Below, piece by piece: positions 6,073 through 6,122 of a stretch of DNA of 6,122 nucleotides. The position numbers were made by a program, and so were the translations under genes. The first letter of the stretch is position 1, and each line of letters begins with the position of its first letter. Below the pieces are notes generated by a model. The model was not told where the DNA came from. It worked only from the letters and a program-made list of their open reading frames with translations, and did not search any database. Source of the stretch: Kocuria sp. (GTDB lineage Bacteria > Actinomycetota > Actinomycetes > Actinomycetales > Micrococcaceae); NCBI GenBank assembly GCA_030453435.1, contig JAKDKI010000149.1, positions 1 to 6,122 of the forward strand, given 5' to 3'.

Positions 6073-6122
6073 CAGCCCGGTTGCCGTGCGCGATGGGTCG
6101 ACTCGTCGGGCCCTCCACGATC
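6056..6122 (-). CDS. C-terminal fragment of an unidentified upstream gene
   Basis: The minus strand is open from the window edge to a TGA at 6056-6058 and encodes 21 residues ending RAAPAES. This frame has the strongest G/C bias at third codon positions of the three minus-strand frames here, which is why I choose it. The fragment is too short to identify. In related genomes genes such as degV-like or leuS may lie near this position, but the visible tail matches nothing I can name. If real, it ends about 78 nt before the chosen comEA start and could share its transcript. Confidence 0.35.
   Translation of the reverse strand, partial: IVEGPTSRPIAHGNRAAPAES

Overview
The window looks like core chromosome from a high-GC Gram-positive bacterium, most likely order Micrococcales and possibly Micrococcaceae. 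The reasons are high GC with strongly GC-biased third codon positions, a GTG-started rpsT, an apparently leaderless start, and the gene neighbourhood. A convergent rpsT / holA-comEC-comEA arrangement is standard in actinobacteria. A PemK/MazF-fold gene beside rpsT fits, from memory, the Micrococcaceae version of this locus. The species cannot be named from this sequence.

Layout, left to right. Positions 1-107 hold no gene I can support, only a putative promoter. A plus-strand gene (108-722) encodes a PemK/MazF-like protein with an unusual basic, Gln/Pro/Tyr-rich N-terminal extension and no antitoxin partner beside it. After a 155-nt gap that probably holds a promoter and a structured leader comes rpsT (878-1138, ribosomal protein S20). 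It ends at a strong intrinsic terminator (1163-1192). I see nothing convincing in 1193-1294.

The rest is on the minus strand, in transcription order right to left. First is the tail of an unidentified upstream gene (6056-6122), then a short spacer with two overlapping, mutually exclusive inverted repeats. comEA follows (start about 5977, end 5006), overlaps comEC by 4 nt (ATGA; 5009-2466), and after a 169-nt gap comes holA (2296-1295). ComEA is the membrane-anchored DNA receptor and ComEC the membrane channel with a metallo-beta-lactamase-fold domain; together they bring single-stranded DNA into the cell. HolA is the delta subunit of the DNA polymerase III clamp loader. Its co-location with comEA/comEC is widespread and does not itself prove a shared function.

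Overall this is an ordinary housekeeping region. No mobile element, CRISPR array, tRNA or rRNA was seen. The points most worth a second look are the orphan PemK/MazF-like protein with its extension and leaderless start, the attenuator-like repeats before comEA, the pairing potential in the rpsT leader, and a possible 41-codon reading frame just ahead of holA.
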